DNA of 15,442 bases from contig JAPLEC010000422.1 in NCBI GenBank assembly GCA_026391515.1, positions 1-15,442 on the forward strand. The letters run 5' to 3'. Numbering within the stretch: position 1 is the stretch's first letter; every line of letters begins with the position of its first letter. Source of the DNA: Bacteroidia bacterium (GTDB taxonomy: Bacteria; Bacteroidota; Bacteroidia; Bacteroidales; VadinHA17). The notes under the pieces were generated by a model that was not told the origin of the DNA, searched no databases, and saw only the letters and a program-made list of their open reading frames with translations. The translations under genes and the position numbers were made by a program. Positions 14,113 through 15,442 of the stretch are shown here, piece after piece.

Positions 14113-15442
14113 ATGAAAAAACTAACCCGGTTAGTCAGAAAAGCAATCCTTTTTATGGGCACATTTTTTCTGATGATTAATTCTTTTGGTCAGGGAGGAT
14201 TTGATAATTCGACGAGAGCTGTATATATTTTTGATATGGCAAGATATATTAATTACGGCCCCGGCTTCGCAGATTCTGCTGTCTTTAAAATTGGTTTACT
14301 TGATGAAGCCAATGATCTGCTTTTTGAGATGGGCAATCTTGCTAAAACACGAAAGACAATTCAGAATAAGCCTATTCAGATAATTGTTTTCAGAGGTGAA
14401 GAAAAGATTGTTCACACACAAATACTGGATAAATTTTGTTGTTGTAAATGGCAGGCCAAAGTTTGAAGCAAATGAGGATTTGATTAAAAAAGCAGGAATG
14501 TCGGTGAGTCAGAATTTTCTCTTTACAGCCATTAAAACCAAGGAAGACTGGGAAAATCTTTTTGTGGTAACTGATGCTGACCTTCAGGTTCAAAAAGAGA
14601 CTGTCAGGCAACAGCAAATGGAAATTGAAAAACAAAAAGCTGAAATTCTCAGACAGAAAGCCCTCCTCGACAGCCTCGACAAAGAGGTAACATTAAAAGA
14701 GAAAACACTGGTTGAAAAGCAAAAGGTGCTTAATGTGCAGGTAGCTCAGATAGGCAAACAAAAGGGAGAGATCACATTACAAAAACAAACCATTTTAGTT
14801 CAACTGCAGGAAGTCCAGGTCCAGAAGGATACGCTTTCAAGCCAGAAGGATAAGATCGGCAATCAGATTGCAATGATCAATGATCAGCTGAAAAAGATCA
14901 GCGACCAGGAAAGCAAAATAAAGATACAACTTGCAACTCTTGAGAAACAAAAGCTTATTCTCTATTTTGTGCTTTTTGCCCTGTTGCTTGTAAGTTTTCT
15001 GGGATATTATATCTACCGTGGTTACAAAATCAAGAAAGAGGCTAATATCAGGCTAGAAGAGAAGAACCGGACAATATCCATGCAGAAAGATCAGATTGAA
15101 CATCAGAGAGACCTTGCTGCTGCCCAGAGAGATCAGATCGCTTACCAGAAAAAGCATATTACTGACAGTATAATGTATGCCAAACGGATACAGACTGCAC
15201 TTATTCCGTCACTCGAACTTTTCAGCGACAAGCTTGAACACTTTGTTTTGTATAAACCTCTGGATATTGTAAGCGGTGACTTCTACTGGGTAAGTTCACA
15301 GGGGAATAAACAGTTAATAATTGCTGCAGATTGCACCGGACATGGAGTTCCAGGAGCTTTCATGAGCATGCTTGGTGTAGCTTTGCTTAATGAGATTGTG
15401 AATGGCAAACATATCCTGATGCCCGACCAGATAATTGAAAAT
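14113..15442 (+). pseudogene. YfiR-coiled coil-TM-SpoIIE/PP2C phosphatase receptor, frame-broken and 3'-partial
   Basis: The N-terminal fragment (14113-14466) has a signal peptide (MKKLTRLVRKAILFMGTFFL, then MINSFGQ) and the first part of a YfiR/DUF4154-type sensor domain (AVYIFDMARYINY, FKIGLLDEAND, KPIQIIVFRGEEKIVHTQIL). It then runs into a stop at 14464 after an aberrant tail. The next frame is open from 14384 to the window end and resumes the same domain at INFVVVNGRPKFEANEDLI. A long Gln/Lys/Glu heptad coiled coil follows to about 14950. A transmembrane helix comes next (ILYFVLFALLLVSFLGYYIY, about 14957-15016), then a second coiled coil (QKDQIEHQ, RDQIAYQ) and a SpoIIE-type PP2C domain from about 15167. 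The phosphatase metal-site motifs GDFYW (15275-15289) and ADCTGHGVPGAF are present. The missing middle of YfiR indicates a deletion, not just a one-base slip. Confidence 0.75.
14384..14466 (+). other. Frame junction with missing YfiR segment
   Basis: Frame change from the upstream reading frame to the +1 frame must occur here, because the downstream frame has a stop at 14381-14383 and the upstream frame stops at 14464-14466. The likely join is near 14428: HTQIL is encoded up to 14427 and INF begins at 14429. In intact YfiR-type domains these two blocks are separated by roughly 30-35 residues including a LL-SEG-type strand and turn. The present join fits loss of 3n+2 bases. Confidence 0.7.

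Noticed and set aside
14186..14383. 65-codon frame inside the YfiR fragment
   Set aside because: It overlaps the signal peptide/YfiR coding frame, resembles no protein I know, and ends just before the true continuation frame opens.
14384..14466. Programmed ribosomal frameshift to join the two YfiR-SpoIIE parts
   Set aside because: No slippery heptamer or stop-coupled shift site is visible, and a conserved block of the domain is missing, which a frameshift would not restore.
14821..14852. Direct repeat CCAGAAGGATA spaced 21 bases apart, as a possible repeat element
   Set aside because: The 21-base period equals seven codons and reflects the heptad pattern of the coiled coil, not an independent element.

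Overview
The window is an ordinary chromosomal stretch of a Bacteroidota bacterium, probably a Bacteroidales-like environmental lineage. Three kinds of evidence point there. The gene families are characteristic: a very short ATP synthase epsilon, a beta subunit with a Bacteroidota-type insertion, a DUF2723/GT117 membrane protein, PorT-like barrels, and a YfiR/coiled-coil/SpoIIE receptor. Promoters look like TTG...TAnnTTTG. Gene starts lack clear Shine-Dalgarno sequences. Base composition is moderately AT-rich by eye. I see no tRNA, rRNA, CRISPR, insertion sequence or phage gene.

Layout. Positions 1-3231 (+) hold the 3' part of atpA, then atpG and a short-chain polyprenyl diphosphate synthase, apparently one operon. 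A small outer-membrane barrel gene (3233-3829, -) converges on it. A 251-bp intergenic region carries a perfect dyad and a good -7 box. It leads into a second operon, atpD-atpC-aromatic amino acid decarboxylase (4081-7275, +). This meets, with no gap, a large envelope protein on the minus strand (7276-10173) that combines a zinc-metalloprotease motif, a TolB-like propeller and a probable barrel. Back-to-back promoters separate that gene from a 1070-residue DUF2723/GT117 multi-pass glycosyltransferase (10298-13510, +), which converges on a single-domain response regulator (13519-13941, -). Divergent from the regulator is a YfiR-coiled coil-TM-SpoIIE phosphatase gene (14113 to the window end) whose YfiR domain is broken by an apparent out-of-frame internal deletion.

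How the genes work together. The F1 ATPase subunits alpha, gamma, beta and epsilon are present but split into two transcription units by an opposite-strand gene. The remaining genes serve isoprenoid supply, the cell envelope (barrel, metalloprotease/propeller, protein glycosylation) and signalling (response regulator plus phosphatase receptor). No intergenic stretch exceeds 300 bp; the longest are 3830-4080, 13942-14112 and 10174-10297, described below.

I found no clear new defence or mobile system. The items most worth a second look are the broken YfiR-SpoIIE receptor, a 24-bp perfect palindrome inside the GT117 gene, three convergent gene pairs separated by only 0-8 bp, and a decarboxylase in the atpDC operon.
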